A stretch of 64,000 nt of DNA from contig OX387182.1 of the NCBI GenBank assembly GCA_947561395.2, positions 55,389,283 through 55,453,282 on the forward strand. Direction: 5' to 3'. Below, one piece after another: positions 48,901-59,552 of the stretch (its first letter is position 1; each line of letters opens with the position of its first letter). Both the position numbers and the translations under genes were made by a program. The notes below the pieces were generated by a model. That model was given only the letters and a program-made list of their open reading frames with translations, had not been told where the DNA came from and did not search any database. The DNA comes from Buxus sempervirens (taxonomy: Eukaryota > Streptophyta > Magnoliopsida > Buxales > Buxaceae).

Positions 48901-51900
48901 TTTTTAATTTTTCTTATTCATATTGCTGGTCTTTTATTTTACTCATTTATTTATGTTTTGAGCGAGTGCATATTTCTGAGGCCCCTCTTTAGTCAAGAAA
49001 CATGCCTCGTCTCATGGCTTTAGCATTTAAATTCTCTGTTTTTTTCCCCAATCGTGGAATTCGTTTTTTTTTTCCATCTAAATGTTCTCTATGCTTATTT
49101 TTTCTTATATTTATGTCATTTTAGGATATGGGTCGAGAGTTTCTTCTGAGAATGTCTTATATGGAGATCTATAATGAGGAGATTAATGATTTGTTAGCTC
49201 CAGAACACAGGAAACTGCAAATACATGAAAGTCTTGAGGTTTATTCTTAGTTTCCTGGCAATGTTGCTGCATGTATTTGCCCTGTTAATTTTTCCCGGGT
49301 AATTTATTTTGTTTTGATTTGGAAGCGTGGGATATTTGTTGCTGGTTTGAAAGAAGAGATTGTTGCCTCCCCTGAGCAAGTCCTTGATTTAATGGAGTTT
49401 GGAGAATGTAAGCATTTCTTTTCTTTGTTTTTTTTACCCTCTCGCTATTTCACCACCCCCTTTCTCCCTCTATTTCTCGTGTTCTTGTCTCTTTTCCTTT
49501 TTTATGTTTCTTATTTTTCATCTTTTAGTGTCTAGTAATAGATGAGTTGGGATAATGCTGTTTTTCTGATTTTTTATTTTTGTCTGCAGCTCATCGCCAC
49601 ATTGGAGAGACTAATATGAATGTTTACAGTAGTAGATCACATACTATTTTCCGCATGGTAGATTTCTATTTCTTAGATATTTCCTAATCTTATGAATATT
49701 TGGGGTATCCTTCTGCATTAATCTTTTGAAGAAATCCACAGATAATTGAAAGTCGGGATAAAAGTGAAGATGGAGATACAAGCAGTTCATGTGATGCTGT
49801 ACGTGTATCTGTTCTGGTAAGTGGTCACCAAAATTCTCCTTTTTCCTCTTTTGCTTCTATTATTTCGATATAATTCAGACTGGTAATATTTAAATTTTCA
49901 TAAGGTATATCAATTTTTTTTTGCTTTAATTTTTATTTTTTCACCTCATGTTGGAATGACTCCTTTTTTTTTTCTTCCCTTCCTTTCCCCCCCTTTAAAT
50001 AGAACTTAGTGGACCTTGCAGGTTCAGAGCGTGCTGCAAAGACTGGTGCAGAAGGTGCCAGACTAAAAGAGGGTTCCCACATTAATAAAAGCCTGATGAC
50101 ACTTGGCACTGTAATAAAGAAACTTAGTGAGGGTGCTGAGAGCCAGGGGTAGGCTCTACTTAACTCTCAAGCCCATGCCTTTAAATGGTTTTTCATTTTC
50201 TTACTTAGCTTGTTTAATATCTGTTGCAGAGGTCATGTACCCTTCCGTGACAGCAAGCTTACACGTATTTTGCAACCTGCACTGGGTGGAAATGCAAATA
50301 CTGCTATCATATGCAATATTACACTTGCTCAGGTACTCTTCGTGAAACTTGTTGACCAACTCAAATTTTCATGATTAAATAAACATTTATGCTGATAAAT
50401 TTAGCTCCCGTTGAAATATTTTTTAAACATATCTTGGATAATTGTTTCCAAATAAATGACATTTGATATCAGCAAGAATGTTTCAAAAACTTTATTGAAG
50501 TCTTTTTTAAGTTAAGCTGTAGGTCACAGTTTTTGGCATCTGTTCTTGTTCCACACAACTTAGACTACCTACCCATTGGACTATAAATGGAGGCCAGAAT
50601 ACCTTGCAAAAAAAATTGCTTGGAAATTTTCAGGCCTCTGGCCTTGGTCAATATGGAATGGTTGGAAAGAGAGGTGATTTTAAACAATTGCTTAACTAGA
50701 GGCTCATTAATACTGATCCATGGGAGGGACCACTTTTATAATTTTTGCCAATTTATGGCTCACATTATTTAAGGTTGTTCGGGAAAAAAAATTTAAGGAA
50801 TGATTATATTTATTTTCTCATCTGAATTTGACACTTTTAGGGTTCCATAAGGTAGTAGTAGATAATACAATGGGATTTGTTGGACATTTGGAATCATCAA
50901 GGGGATATATGAGGACTTTTCTTGAACTGGAGGTGGATCTGTCTCTTGAGGAGTCCATTTGATGTGTATAGCCACACGAGATGATTGCAAGGATTTAGTT
51001 ATTTTATTCATTTCACAATAAATGAAGTTAGATTGTGCAATTTGATGTGGTTGAACTGATGGTGAAAGTGATTATTCAAAATTTAATATGTTAGAGCTGT
51101 GCAGGACTAACATAAAGTTAGATTGTGCAGGATTAATTATGATCAGATAATGGTGTCTGTAGAGCCACTTAGGAGATATTTTTCAATGATTCCAGGAATC
51201 TGAAATAAGAATCAAATTAAGCTTTGAAAACGAAAGAACATCATGGTTATTCATTCATGCAAAAGAAGCTAATCATGGACCTGTCTATTCAATTTCTCCC
51301 ACAGTGAAAAGCAATTTTTTTTCATTTGATGAATAAATAAATGTATTAAATGAAGAAGGATAGAGTGTACATAAGCAGTATAGGTATGCGGGATGACCCC
51401 ACAGTACCCCTACCAAAGCCAAAAACAAATGCAAGTTTTCTTTCCTGCAAACTATCTTTCATAAATCTATTACAATATCACAGCACAATCCATACTACAG
51501 CTTGCTGTTCATTTCTCCTCGAAGATGACTGTAGCGGCATGTTTTTAGGCTTTTATACTCCGCCATTGTGAATTGCTTGAGTGGCGCTTCAAAGGTGCAC
51601 ATCGAAGAAAGCTAACCTCACCATCTCCCTTGTATGCCAAAGGATAAAAGGTCCACCTTATCACTATCATCTAAAAGCACTTCTAAGTCACTACATCAGT
51701 TACCAATCACCTTTCTAGTTATGTTTTTGCTTCACTTAACTCAATTTTCACGTCCTGCAAAATCACAGTATCAAGGTTGCAGACTCTAAACAAGATTTGA
51801 TAATAGGCTGCGTAGTTGAGATAACAGAATGAAATTAAAGGTGACGAGAATGAAGAAAGAGAACTAAAAATGTATACCGTGAAGGACAGGTAAGAGCATG

Positions 51901-54900
51901 GGTGTTTGAATCATAGTAGTGGGCAATTGTGATGTTATGGAGCTCCTATACTTCTATTTGGAGCATCTACAAGATCATGCCATTCAGATAAACTATGAAC
52001 ATAGAATGGCCCCAACTACAGCTATTAAGAAAAGAAAGATGTATTATTTTTGATCTTTTTGGCCTAATGAAAGCAAAATCAAAGTCACCATCTTATTCTT
52101 GCTACCATGACACGAGCTGATGTTGTGCAAGTATCATGGCAGAATATGGTAGAAGCATGTGTTTGCTTAAATGATTAGTTGAAGGCGGAATTAAGAGTAC
52201 AAGACGTAGGCTATTGAGGTTCTGCTTGCTTAAGAATTATAGCACTTTAAATAAGGTGTCAAACTAAAATCATCCCCAGTTTCCCTGCATTTTATGATGT
52301 CATGAAATATTGCGAAGTTTCGACAAAATGTTGTGACATGTCATTTAAATTTTCCACGAAACCTGAAGTCAAGACGAAATTAAGTTGAAACGGCAATTTT
52401 CTTCTCCTTTCTTGGTATTCTTGTTTCAAAACTTCTTATATTTAAGGATTTGGGCGACATCTCTTTGGCTCATTTCTTTTGTATGTGACTATGTGTTGAC
52501 TTGATTAGTTTTATTTCATTTCCCTTGATTTTCTGTATGCCTGAAATGACTTATACATCACATTTGTATGTCTTTTTATTTTCTTGGATGTTTTGGATTT
52601 ATTTCACACCTATGTATGCATTATAAATGAATTCAACTAAAAGAAAAAGAAAAACACATATTTCCCACATTTCCCTTCACTGGGGAAATTTTCTCAGATT
52701 CGTTGATATATCATTGAAATTTCAGTGGATCTCGTCGGTGGTATGTCAGTGAAATCCAAAATTGAACTAATGATATTAACAATCTAGATCAATCATAATG
52801 GCTTACAAATAATCCAAGTCTTTTCTTGCTTTTATTTGCATCAACTCAATACATATTTAGGGTTTGCCGAAAAGGTAGTGTATCCTGTATCAAAACATTT
52901 TACTTCAATATCCTACGCTCTAAAAGGACCTATCAACTGGGTTTATATCCGCCGTCGACTAGGAACTTGCACCTTGTAATTTTTTTTTCCATAAATTACT
53001 TCCACTTGTTACAGACTATAGTCAATTAATCCTTCTAACTAATAACTAATCTAATTCTCACATTATGGGCTTGATTAAGTTATTAACCTAATATCAAGTA
53101 AATAAATCAAATAGTTAATTATCAAACTGAGTTTGGCCTATTACTTGGGACAGTGGCCCTATATTAAATATTAACTATTTTGTAATTAACAGCTAACTAA
53201 TAATTGGAGTGGTTTTGCTTCTTGGGCGAGAGGCAAAGGACACTATCATACATAGTTGTACCTACCTTTTCTTTATATTAATACATATCATCACTTATAA
53301 AAAAAAACTAACTAATAATTGGAAGATTCTTTTGTAATTAATTATCAAACCAATCAATAAATTCTTTTGAAAGGGAAATCAATTAGGAACATGGCTTGGA
53401 ATGTTACGCCAGCGGCTATAGCGTGGGTGACTTGGGGAAAAAGAAACAGAAGAATTTTCGGAAATACAGAGACAAAGGTTGAATTTTTGGGGAAAAAGGT
53501 TTTGAGCCTTATCCAAAGTTGGTTGGTAGCTTATATTTCAATGGACAACATCAACCATGAAGCATTTTTGGGCAAATTGTCCTTCCTAGAATAGAAAGGG
53601 AAGGCTTCCTAGTTTGTTCGACTATGGTTGGGCTTACTATCTAGTATTGTAGCTGTTTGGTACACTGTTTGTGTACCATAAGTTTGTTCTCTTTTTTCTC
53701 TAGTATTAATATATACTTCTATTACTGATAAAAAAAAAAAAAAAAACTAACAAAACTAATCATAACCAACTAACTAATTATTAAATAATGAACAAGTCAT
53801 TAACTAACTACTTTTTAAGGACCTCTTGTCTAGGACTTTAACCCTAGATTAGTTTTTTTTAAATTTAACTTCCACACGTAGTGCCTATCAGTTGTGTCAA
53901 TAGCCCTATGATAATTGAATGATTTATTTGATGATATTATATAAACACAGGACTTTGTCGATTGGGACGAAACTCTATGATAAGTATATTCCTAAGCAAT
54001 AGAATTGGAAATCTGCATCCAATAGGGCTTGTTGATAGAGGCAACAACCATACAAAGTTTTAGGGTGCGGTCATACCAGCCCTAGTGCATCGGATCCATC
54101 AGAACTCCGAAGTTAAGTGTGAATGTTTGGTGCTATCCCATTTTTGGGATCAGCTATCTTGTATCTTTTCTCCTCTTCTCGCCTTAATATATTCTCATTA
54201 TCTTTGCAAAAAAAAACAACCATACAAAGTTTGGGAAAATTTTAATCATCAATACCCTCTTCAAAGTGTCTGTGAACAAGGTTATTTCTATAAAAGTTCT
54301 ATCAGAAAAATTCTTTCACTCTTGATCCGATTGGTTGGAAAGCTTTGTACATAGAATCTGGATTATAATATTAAGATTCACTTTTTTACAAGTAAGGACG
54401 TCAAGAATATTGCATGAAAATCAAGAATACAATGATATCATCAAGAATCTGATTTAGATCTTCAAGAAACTAGTGTTTTCCATTTCGGCAACATTTCATG
54501 AAATGTTGCAAGATGTTGTCATTTCCAGCGCTGTCAACACGAAATGTGTTGAGAAAAAGGAATGTCAACCATTCTTGAAAGTTGGTGAAATATAGTCGAC
54601 ATTAAGCAAAATTGGCACATCTTAATTCTATAATACTTTATTATTTTACTGATTTTTTCTAGAATACTCATTTAAATCGAGAATTACTCATTTAAATTCT
54701 TTAATACTCATTCTAGAAATATTCATTCAACATAGAATTCTTTAATTTATGAAATACTCATTTAAACCTAGAAATAGCATAATTCTAGAAATACTAAATG
54801 AAATATTCATTTAAACATTGGTTTTTTCTCATTTTAACTTCTGGCGAGTTGGTGAGATTTTGCTGGCAGTAGCCAACGAAATTTTATCGACATGAAATTG

Positions 54901-57900
54901 AAAACCTTGCAAGAAACAACCTGAAATATCTGCACTTTCAGGTTTTGCATGCACACTACGTATATCATATCTCTCTCTATGGTATTTAATGAGTTAATAA
55001 AGACAACCAACTCTTAAAATAGTTGGTTAAACTCCAGCATTGCATGTAATAATAACCTTACATGATAGAAATCACCAAGAAATAAATCTGGTTTCTCCAC
55101 TAGTGTAATAAAACCACCAAAAGAAATTAAGCGTGAAGAATCCACTTGCCTATTGTTGCTGAAAAGTATTCTGCACCTTAATCTTCACAAAAGTCAGAAT
55201 TTTCTTCTTCCACTTTTACCTAGACTCATGTGTGGTTCTCATTTATTTCTCCAATCATCCACTGCAGAAAATTATAAAAAGAAGAAGAGAGAATTTACCT
55301 ATTCTTTAAACGCTCCAAGGCTTAGGGCCACATTGGTTAATTGAATTTTCAAAATTACCCCTGCTCCATACATGCATCCCTAATTATGGTAAAATAATTT
55401 AAATAAAACTAATCTCTAAAAGACGCGTAACTACTAATATATTAGTGTTTGTCTAATTAACTGTCTTTACCAAAATACCCTTAAACTCCCTAATGGGCTG
55501 GACACCTAGCAATTTGGATTCAACCCCAGCCGAATTTAGGTTCTCAAGCCCGAGAAGGTTAATTAATCAAAATTATAAATAGCAAATTACTGAATTTAAC
55601 CCTAGAACTAGTTCTAGGCATACATAAGAATGGGCTTCCAATGTAAGTATAATTGTTATACTAATCAAACATTATATTTTAGCAAAAAGACTAAAATTTG
55701 TTTTCCCCTAACATTTTTTCTATAAATCCATGCTGAAGTCCTTGCCAATCAATCGTATATGTGAATTGGTTTGTATTTCCGTACAATTTAATCTAAAATG
55801 AACCAAAGAAAAATTTCAAAGATACCTTTGCTTGCCTTTGCCAATTTTTTAAAGAACCAATCTTATTTTTCTCAATCTTTTCAAATTCAATTGAAACACA
55901 ATTCATGAATTTACAAACTAAGTGATTTGAAATCAATCTTGACGTTTGGAAGAAGATTTGAGGGTTTTAATGATTTATGGTGGATTAACACAGGTGAAAT
56001 ATTGGAATTTCACTTGGTTAGACCTCTTATAATGGCTGTTGCTCTTTGGTAAAAGGAATATCTCACTTAATAATCGCAATAAATCTTCAATGTCACTTGA
56101 TAATACGATATATATCACCAAATATGTGTAAGAGGGATGAAGAAAATGTCGACCACCTTCTTGTCCATTGCAAAGAGGTATGGAAGCTATGGGATGTGAT
56201 TATAGCAAAGTTTGGGATCCCTTGGGTGCAACCAAGGAGCTTTGGATCAGTTTTGGAGGCATGGGGACTGATGAAAGGGAAATCAATTAGGATCATGGCT
56301 TGGATGTATGCCAGCAGCTATAGCGTGGGTGATTTGGGGAGAAAGAAATAGAAGAATTTTTAGAAATATAGAGACAAAGGTTGAATTTTTGGGGAAGAGG
56401 GTCTTGAGCCTTATCCAAAGTTGGTTGGCAGATTATATTTCAATGGACATCATCAACCATGAAGAATTTTCGGGCAAATTGTCCTTCCAAGAATAGAAAG
56501 GGAAGGTTTCCTAGATTGTTTGACTATGGTTGGGCTTGATATCTAGGTTGTAGCTGTTTGGTACACTAGCTTGTGTACCATAACTTTGTTCTCTTTTTCT
56601 CCATTATTAATATATTTCTATTACTGATCAAAAAAAAATATCCTGACATCTGTCATTATATGTCATCGAGCAAGTTGTAAAATTAAATTGCGCCCAAAAA
56701 TTATATTGTCTCCTAGGAAGGGAAACATATTGATCAATATATCAAGGCATGTATAGATATGTAAAATCATTCCTTAAAAATTCCCATGAAGTTATATTAT
56801 TCTGAAAGTGTGAAATTTCCCTTGAAATCAAAATTTAAAAACATTTATTTCAAGGGCTCAAGTATAAGAGAAGTTGAAGCCACTTGGTGATAAAGATGAC
56901 GAATGATTTTGTTACAAATGATACTTTCTCATGAATAAAAATGTTACAATTTCCACGTCCCCTCTCTTTGGTTCTTAATCCTAATGCCTCAATAGCAGAT
57001 ACCCTCCTTCAATCATCAATTGGCAACTCTTGGAACCTGCCTTTTAGGAGAGCCCTTAAACCAGCTGGACTGGAAGAAATATCTTCTTTTTTTGAATGCG
57101 TAAAAGATGTCTCTCTTGATCCATTAGGTGTAGATAAGGTCATTTGGTTCGTTGCTCTTTCTGGGTCATTCTCTTGTAAATCTTTTTTCAGCAAGGCATG
57201 TCAGAACCCCTCGTTCCCTAGGGCACTTTTTTCAGTAGCAAGGTTATGGAAGCCTAAGGTTCCCCCTATGGTTAAGGCCTTCCTGTGGACAGCCCTCTTG
57301 TAAAAAATTAATATGACTTATTGATCCCAAAGAAGATGGAAATCGATGGCACTATCACCTTAGGTGTGCATTATGTGCATGCGGGCAAGAGGGAGCATTG
57401 ATCACTTATTTGTACAGTGTCCGTTTGTTACTGATATATGGATGCGACTATTTCAGTTGATAGGGGTATCATGGGTGCTTCTAGAGTCTCTAGGAGCATG
57501 GTTCACTTAGTGGAGGATTAGGGGCCTAGGAAGGGGTGGTGTCATCATTTATAGCCTCCTATTTCATGCAGTAGTATGGCATGTCTAGTTGGAGCGGAAC
57601 TCTAGGATCTTTCAGGATGTGAGTAAATCGGTGGATCGAGTGTTTGATACCATTATGGTTACGGTCGCATCATGGGCATCAGTTATTCCTGAGTTCCATG
57701 GGATTGCCTTGTTAGAGATACTGGGTATATGGCGTGGGTGGTGCCAGTTGGATCCTATGCCGTTGGATTCACTTTAGGATGGATATTGGTTTTCTCCTTT
57801 ATTTCTTTATCTTCTGTGTGTAGTGGATCTGGTTTGTGGCGAAATTGCTTGTTTCCTCACTTTCCTTGGTCATCATAGAGGAGGATTTGGGGTCGGTAGT

Positions 57901-58000
57901 GGCTTTGTATAGTAGTGTCGTATCTTGATTTTGCATACTGTCCACAGGCATACTTGTGCATTTTCACTTTTTTATCAATATATATCATATGCCATTACCC

Positions 58001-58031
<31 letters not shown>

Positions 58032-59552
58032 AGAACAGCCAGAAGAACATGCCTGCCATACATCTTCCTTGGGACCAGATTTTGATTCCATAAATAAGCT
58101 AAATACAGTTATTTTTTTTATTAATTTTCTTCCTGAGTGTTCCATCTTTTCAATTTTCATTTGGAAAGTTATCTGATTATGCATTCAATACCATCCATAC
58201 GAATCCTAGTCTCCTTTTTGTTTCTTCACCTTTTGTTGGACTGCCTTCGCCCAAGAGTATTGCAAACATCATTTGTCATCCAAAACGGATGAGGCAATGT
58301 CTTAGCGGATGCAATACCTTAAAATAAATATTCCTCAGGAAGTCGTGGATTGTCCTAAAGATAAGAAAGGTGTGGTTTGTACAAGGTTGTTCACTGTAAA
58401 AAAACATGGTTGAGGATGGTTTTAGAAATACAAAGGCATAATTATGGCACGAGTGTACTCCACAGTCCACACAGACAGTGTGGATTACTAGGACGCATTT
58501 GCGCTAGTGATAAAATTTATTTTTGTTTTGTTATCTTTAGCAAAAAACCAACCATGGTCTCTTCACTACTTAGTTGCAGATAATAATTTCTTACACGGGA
58601 ACTTCAAAGAATAATACATTCAGATTCCTATTGTTTTTTTCTAATTGCAAAACTAAGTTCCATTCACTCAAGAATTTGTCATGCAAGTTGAATACACCAT
58701 CTAGACCTTCTTCATATTTTTGAGAAATATTTATTTCTTTTCTGCTGTACTATTTGTTCTTGATGGTACAGTTATGAGGTTGATATGTTTCCTGCTTCAT
58801 CTTTTGAAGTATCTATTTTTGTGGTTCATTTGATCATTATCATCCATCATTTGTGGCAGGTTCATGCTGATGAAACAAAAAGTAGTCTTCAATTTGCAAG
58901 TAGGGCATTACGTATCACAAATTGTGCACGTGTTAATGAGGTCTCGCATTATTATAGCTTTTGCAATTAATGATATGGCATATTCCCTCTGTTATTTCTT
59001 TGAAGCCCCTGAGAGAATTTTTGTTGGTTATCATGCCTGTGAATACTAAAAGTTTATCTTTTTCTGGCAGATTTTAACAGATGCAGCTTTGTTAAAGCGC
59101 CAAAAGAAAGAGATTGCGGAGCTTCGAGAAAAGCTGCAGGTTAGTATATTTAGGACTTAAAAAATAGGTTCTTTCTTATGAACTAACTGTGGGGAACTCC
59201 TGAAAGTGTCAGATTATAAGTTTCACATGCTTCATGTTTTAGGGTTCTCATTCAGAACACTTCGAAGAGGAGATTCTCAACCTGCGGAACACATTATTAC
59301 AGGTTTGATATTGTTATCGTTTTTGAAAGTGTGTTTTTTTGGAAAAATTCTATTAGTGGATCTTAGAAGTGGCATTGCTTTCTTATGTAGAGTGAACTGG
59401 AGAGGGAACGCATATCTTTGGAGTTGAAAGAGGAAAAGGAAGCTCAAGCTCTTCGTGAGAGGAGGTTGCAAGAGCAGGCTAAGAAAATTGAAAACTTGAG
59501 CTCAATGGTTTTGTATTCCAACAGGAGTGAGAAACATGATCATAATAAAAAG
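39786..59552 (+). CDS. KIN7O: Kinesin-7 (CENP-E-like) motor protein, 5' 13 exons
   Basis: Thirteen exons join in frame at GT-AG sites: 39786-39909, 40025-40114, 42892-43010, 49125-49238, 49326-49407, 49590-49657, 49742-49816, 50003-50148, 50230-50332, 58860-58940, 59071-59139, 59243-59302, 59391-59552 (1293 nt, 431 residues). The product is a microtubule plus-end motor: ATP-hydrolysing motor domain at the N-terminus (about 1-330), P-loop GQTNSGKT (78-85), switch I NVYSSRSH (187-194), switch II DLAGSE (228-233), microtubule-contact [10 protein letters not shown] (275-284), then neck and coiled coil (from about 340). Closest in my knowledge is Arabidopsis KIN-7O (At3g10180), which is far longer, so the C-terminal stalk and tail exons should lie beyond the window. 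No stop or frameshift interrupts the model. Introns 3 (6.1 kb) and 9 (8.5 kb) contain transposons. Confidence 0.92.
40025..40114 (+). CDS. KIN7O: Kinesin exon 2 (residues 42-71)
   Basis: Encodes FDRIFGEE...VHGFNG, the strand and helix leading to the P-loop. Acceptor CTCGCAG|AT, donor AACG|GTATGG. Confidence 0.92.
40115..42891 (+). other. Kinesin intron 2 (2.8 kb), no element recognised
   Basis: A/T-rich single-copy-looking sequence. Short frames (40428-40658, 41398-41586, 41592-41798) show no known domains. No terminal repeats or target duplications were seen. Confidence 0.6.
42892..43010 (+). CDS. KIN7O: Kinesin exon 3 with P-loop (residues 72-111)
   Basis: Carries the nucleotide-binding loop [13 protein letters not shown], then [12 protein letters not shown]. 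Acceptor TCCAG|GA, donor GAG|GTAATT. Confidence 0.95.
43573..44097 (-). mobile_element. 5'-truncated L1-like LINE with 15-bp TSD (kinesin intron 3)
   Basis: The minus-strand frame 43722-44099 encodes the zf-RVT end of a plant L1-like reverse transcriptase [19 protein letters not shown], then a [14 protein letters not shown] motif. The 3' tail reads ATTACTGATCAAAAA on the minus strand (43573-43590 region). Flanks AAACCTTACTAATCT (43558-43572) and AAACCTTCCTAATCT (44098-44112) form a 15-bp target duplication with one mismatch. Inserted antisense to the kinesin gene; not autonomous. Confidence 0.85.
45810..46364. mobile_element. AT-rich MITE in kinesin intron 3
   Basis: Ends GGGCGTTGGTG and, reversed, GGGCAGCGTTTGGTGGGC. 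The flanks share AAGAT (45802-45806 and 46365-46369). The centre (45850-46100) is almost pure ATAT/TTATA sequence. Possibly hAT or Harbinger type; no coding. Confidence 0.5.
46490..46960 (+). mobile_element. RTE-type LINE relic (RT C-terminus)
   Basis: Conceptual translation with several stops and shifts preserves the plant RTE LINE tail order: a [10 protein letters not shown] block, [37 protein letters not shown]. This corresponds to the WRAASGVLCD ... KMRENRLRWFGHV region of intact elements. Long dead. Confidence 0.6.
48030..48190 (+). mobile_element. Second RTE LINE relic
   Basis: The sequence translates as [17 protein letters not shown] then GRPKRI, matching the extreme C-terminus (ENRLRWFGHVQRRP ... 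GRPK) of plant RTE LINEs. Only about 50 codons remain. Confidence 0.55.
49125..49238 (+). CDS. KIN7O: Kinesin exon 4 (residues 112-149)
   Basis: Encodes [14 protein letters not shown], the conserved S-x-x-EIYNE-x-I-x-DLL kinesin signature. Acceptor TTTTAG|GA, donor GAG|GTTTAT. Confidence 0.95.
49326..49407 (+). CDS. KIN7O: Kinesin exon 5 (residues 150-176)
   Basis: Encodes [20 protein letters not shown]. The acceptor GGAAG|CG is weak (no pyrimidine before AG), but the frame and homology fix it. Donor AAT|GTAAGC. Confidence 0.88.
49590..49657 (+). CDS. KIN7O: Kinesin exon 6 with switch I (residues 177-199)
   Basis: Encodes [20 protein letters not shown], including the switch I SSRSH. Acceptor CTGCAG|CT, donor ATG|GTAGAT. 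Confidence 0.95.
49742..49816 (+). CDS. KIN7O: Kinesin exon 7 (residues 200-224)
   Basis: Encodes [20 protein letters not shown] and RVSVL, a loop followed by the strand before switch II. Acceptor CACAG|AT, donor CTG|GTAAGT. Confidence 0.93.
50003..50148 (+). CDS. KIN7O: Kinesin exon 8 with switch II (residues 225-272)
   Basis: Encodes [18 protein letters not shown] and the [12 protein letters not shown] helix, switch II and relay helix. Donor CAGGG|GTAGGC, phase 2. Confidence 0.95.
50230..50332 (+). CDS. KIN7O: Kinesin exon 9 (residues 273-307)
   Basis: Encodes [20 protein letters not shown], the microtubule-binding loop 12/helix 5 area. Acceptor TTGCAG|AG; donor CAG|GTACTC opens the 8.5-kb intron. 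Confidence 0.95.
51315..51620 (-). mobile_element. Probable antisense LINE 3' end
   Basis: The T-tract at about 51315-51323 followed by CATTTGATGAATAAATAAAT looks like a reversed LINE tail (ATTTATTTATTCATC + poly A). The rest is 3'-UTR-like with no RT motif. The right border is a guess. Confidence 0.35.
53209..53307 (+). mobile_element. 99-bp short retroposon with 16-bp TSD
   Basis: Body plus A-tail of 99 bp is bracketed by the exact 16-bp duplication CTAACTAATAATTGGA at 53193-53208 and 53308-53323. The 3' half (TTTTCTTTATATTAATACAT, ATCATCACTTATAAAAA) resembles the LINE tails in this intron. Either a tiny SINE or a severely 5'-truncated LINE. Confidence 0.82.
53368..53746 (+). mobile_element. 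L1-like LINE 3' fragment, copy 1
   Basis: 5'-truncated. Encodes [27 protein letters not shown] and the C-terminal VLSLIQSW...KLSFLE, the end of a plant LINE RT ORF. It then has a 3' UTR ending TATTACTGAT plus 17 A (53730-53746). Closely similar to 56275-56637. No target duplication recognised. Confidence 0.82.
54061..54214 (+). mobile_element. 5S-rRNA-derived SINE/chimeric retroposon with 18-bp TSD
   Basis: The first ~60 nt (54062-54120) match the start of plant 5S rRNA with few changes (GGGTGCGGTCATACCAGC, CGGATCCATCAGAACTCCGA, AGTTAAG). The sequence then leaves 5S, passes through a hairpin ATCCCA-TTTT-TGGGAT, and ends with a LINE-like tail (CTTAATATATTCTCATTATC) and an A run. The exact duplication AACAACCATACAAAGTTT flanks it at 54043-54060 and 54215-54232. 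It is not a working 5S gene because the 3' half, including the later internal-promoter elements, is absent. Known relatives: SINE3-type elements in animals, and Cassandra TRIMs, which carry 5S in an LTR; this has no LTR. Confidence 0.9.
56108..56637 (+). mobile_element. L1-like LINE 3' fragment, copy 2
   Basis: The zf-RVT motif [16 protein letters not shown] followed by VWKLW is in one frame to about 56305; a frameshift then leads to [17 protein letters not shown] and the C-terminus ending at 56496. The tail is TATTACTGATC plus A run near 56628-56637. Longer version of the fragment at 53368. LINE sequence may start somewhat further upstream. Confidence 0.82.
56941..57990 (+). mobile_element. 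L1-like LINE 3' fragment, different subfamily
   Basis: Frame 56941-57303 encodes [20 protein letters not shown] and [15 protein letters not shown], the zf-RVT entry of plant LINEs. After a stop, the reading continues with [20 protein letters not shown], then [10 protein letters not shown] (57589-57777). It ends TTTTTTATCAATATATATCA near 57985. Broken by stops and shifts. Confidence 0.8.
58005..58031. repeat. (AT)n microsatellite
   Basis: A perfect AT run of about 27 bp directly after the LINE tail, perhaps grown from an A/T-rich element end. Confidence 0.85.
58860..58940 (+). CDS. KIN7O: Kinesin exon 10 (residues 308-334)
   Basis: Encodes [20 protein letters not shown], the last motor helix (FASRA) leading into the neck. 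Acceptor GTGGCAG|GT, donor GAG|GTCTCG. It confirms that splicing must skip the whole transposon-filled intron 9. Confidence 0.95.
59071..59139 (+). CDS. KIN7O: Kinesin exon 11, neck/coiled coil start (residues 335-357)
   Basis: Encodes [20 protein letters not shown], heptad-like, the usual kinesin-7 neck coil. Acceptor CTGGCAG|AT, donor CAG|GTTAGT. Confidence 0.93.
59243..59302 (+). CDS. KIN7O: Kinesin exon 12 (residues 358-377)
   Basis: Encodes [20 protein letters not shown], a continuation of the coil. Acceptor TTTTAG|GG, donor CAG|GTTTGA. Confidence 0.92.
59391..59552 (+). CDS. KIN7O: Kinesin exon 13 (residues 378-431), last exon seen
   Basis: Encodes a charged Glu/Lys/Arg-rich helix ([20 protein letters not shown] ... 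NLSSMV). The end is placed at AAAAAG|GTTCTT by similarity to KIN-7O, where the protein continues. Reading through instead would stop at TGA six codons later, giving a short isoform. Confidence 0.88.

Larger units (their letters stand above)
50333..58859 (+). other. Kinesin intron 9 (8.5 kb), retroposon-filled
   Basis: Holds at least three L1-like LINE 3' fragments, two short retroposons with target duplications, a probable antisense LINE end (51315-51620) and an AT microsatellite. 50340-51300 and 51620-53190 contain nothing I can name. 54360-54910 and 52270-52400 have scattered TTTCG-rich sequence reminiscent of hAT subterminal regions but no borders. Confidence 0.75.

Noticed and set aside
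54062..54180. A functional 5S rRNA gene
   Set aside because: Only about the first half of 5S is present; the rest is replaced by unrelated and LINE-like sequence, and target duplications show retroposition.
52270..54910. A second full hAT element in intron 9 based on TTTCG-rich sequence and a TTGAAAACCTTG end near 54888
   Set aside because: No matching left end (CAAGGTTTT) or 8-bp duplication could be paired, and several LINEs interrupt the region.
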